A stretch of 5,118 bases of DNA from Gammaproteobacteria bacterium (GTDB lineage Bacteria > Pseudomonadota > Gammaproteobacteria > Arenicellales > JAOTYS01), in contig JAOTYS010000354.1 of the NCBI GenBank assembly GCA_029861795.1, positions 1-5,118 of the forward strand, in the 5' to 3' direction. The notes beneath the pieces are model-generated. The model ran no database searches and had not been told where the DNA came from. It saw only the letters and a list, made by a program, of their open reading frames with translations. The position numbers and the translations under genes are program-made. Below are positions 4,896 to 5,118 of the stretch, piece after piece (position 1 is the first letter of the stretch; every line of letters starts with the position of its first letter).

Positions 4896-4917
4896 GTAGG
4901 TTGGTCTCTAGGCGAAC
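4896..4917 (+). repeat. Degenerate family B REP
   Basis: GTAG at 4896-4899 is followed by TTGGTCTCTAGGCGAAC. The right arm matches the 3184-3191 copy, but the left arm is mutated, so the hairpin is largely lost. Confidence 0.5.
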
Positions 4918-4920
4918 AAG

Positions 4921-4963
4921 CGGTCGTCCCATCCGGGACGTCGCACCTAGAAGGTCCTCCTAC
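4921..4963. repeat. Partial BIME unit, family A
   Basis: A short hairpin GTCCC-ATCC-GGGAC (4926-4939) is followed by TCGCACCTAG and a minus-facing REP ending in CTAC at 4960-4963. The TATTCAGATTG spacer is missing. It is probably a recombined remnant of the 80-bp unit. Confidence 0.5.
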
Positions 4964-4977
4964 GGTCTGATGGGTTC

Positions 4978-5043
4978 CACGTAAGAACAGCGTCCTGCTG
5001 GGACATGGGTATTCAGATTGTCGCACCCAGAAGGTGCTCCTAC
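4978..5043. repeat. BIME unit A3
   Basis: This is the same layout as A1, offset by 267 bp. It has a GTAA head (4981-4984), a reduced hairpin with CAGC/GCTG stem, the TATTCAGATTG spacer, and a minus-facing REP with stem GCACC/GGTGC and CTAC at 5040-5043. The following GAACTGATGGGGTTCCAC linker is identical to the one after A1. Confidence 0.7.
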
Positions 5044-5057
5044 GAACTGATGGGGTT

Positions 5058-5118
5058 CCACATAGGAGCAGCATCCTGCTGCGATTGGGTATTTAGATTG
5101 TCGCACCTGGAGGCGTCG
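5058..5118. repeat. BIME unit A4, cut by the window edge
   Basis: It starts 80 bp after A3 and closely repeats A2, including the switch to CACCTGGAGGCGTCG at its right end. The head is ATAG rather than GTAG. The unit runs off the window. Confidence 0.65.

Larger units (their letters stand above)
4474..5118. other. Gene-free repeat-rich region
   Basis: I see no supportable coding or RNA gene here. The short open frames run across the repeats and look like chance. From about 4528 onward most of the sequence is made of two families of GTAG-headed palindromes and their decayed remains; for example, 4641-4660 looks like a worn copy of the GTTCGCC/GGCGAAC hairpin. No transposase of the RAYT type, which is thought to mobilise such elements, lies in the window. 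Confidence 0.75.

Noticed and set aside
4711..5118. CRISPR array
   Set aside because: The repeats are palindromic, face both ways, vary in sequence and are separated by repeated, not unique, spacers. No cas gene is present. REP/BIME explains the pattern better.

Overview
The window looks like chromosomal DNA of a gammaproteobacterium. The evidence is a YejF-type peptide transporter ATPase, a DUF3391-HD-GYP protein, a tRNA-Thr(CGT) with an encoded CCA end, and many GTAG-headed palindromic repeats of the REP/BIME kind. I cannot name a genus. Coding regions are moderately GC-rich.

Layout. Bases 1-238 are the 3' end of a YejF-like ABC ATPase gene. After a gap of about 180 bp come two co-directional genes 36 bp apart. 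The first (419-1657) is an HD-GYP protein whose HD motif reads Gln-Asp. The second (1694-3076) is a GGDEF-EAL protein with a degenerate GGDEF domain (GDDEF) but a complete set of EAL catalytic residues. A cluster of REP elements (about 3084-3191) separates it from a convergent minus-strand gene for a PilZ-domain protein (3205-3708). The minus strand continues upstream with tRNA-Thr(CGT) (3907-3982) and a Fur-superfamily regulator (4007-4435), which ends 24 bp before the tRNA. A TATAAT box and a perfect 6-1-6 palindrome sit directly on the regulator's start codon. The rest (about 4450-5118) has no gene that I can support. It is a mosaic of two REP families, including an array with a unit of about 80 bp and a higher-order period of about 268 bp that runs off the right edge.

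Function. Three neighbouring genes carry domains for cyclic-di-GMP turnover or sensing: HD-GYP, GGDEF-EAL and PilZ. The HD-GYP and GGDEF signatures are both altered, while the EAL site is intact. The simplest reading is a local module whose net enzymatic activity is c-di-GMP hydrolysis by the EAL domain, with the other two catalytic-type domains acting as sensors or scaffolds. This is inference from motifs. The Fur-like protein keeps the five positions of the PerR regulatory metal site but lacks the structural-zinc cysteine pairs, so a peroxide- or iron-responsive role is plausible but unproven.

The most interesting points are the paired degeneracy in the c-di-GMP operon, the palindrome and possible leaderless start of the Fur-like gene, and the REP stem that changes by compensatory substitutions between copies. 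I found no complete new system such as a defence island or CRISPR.
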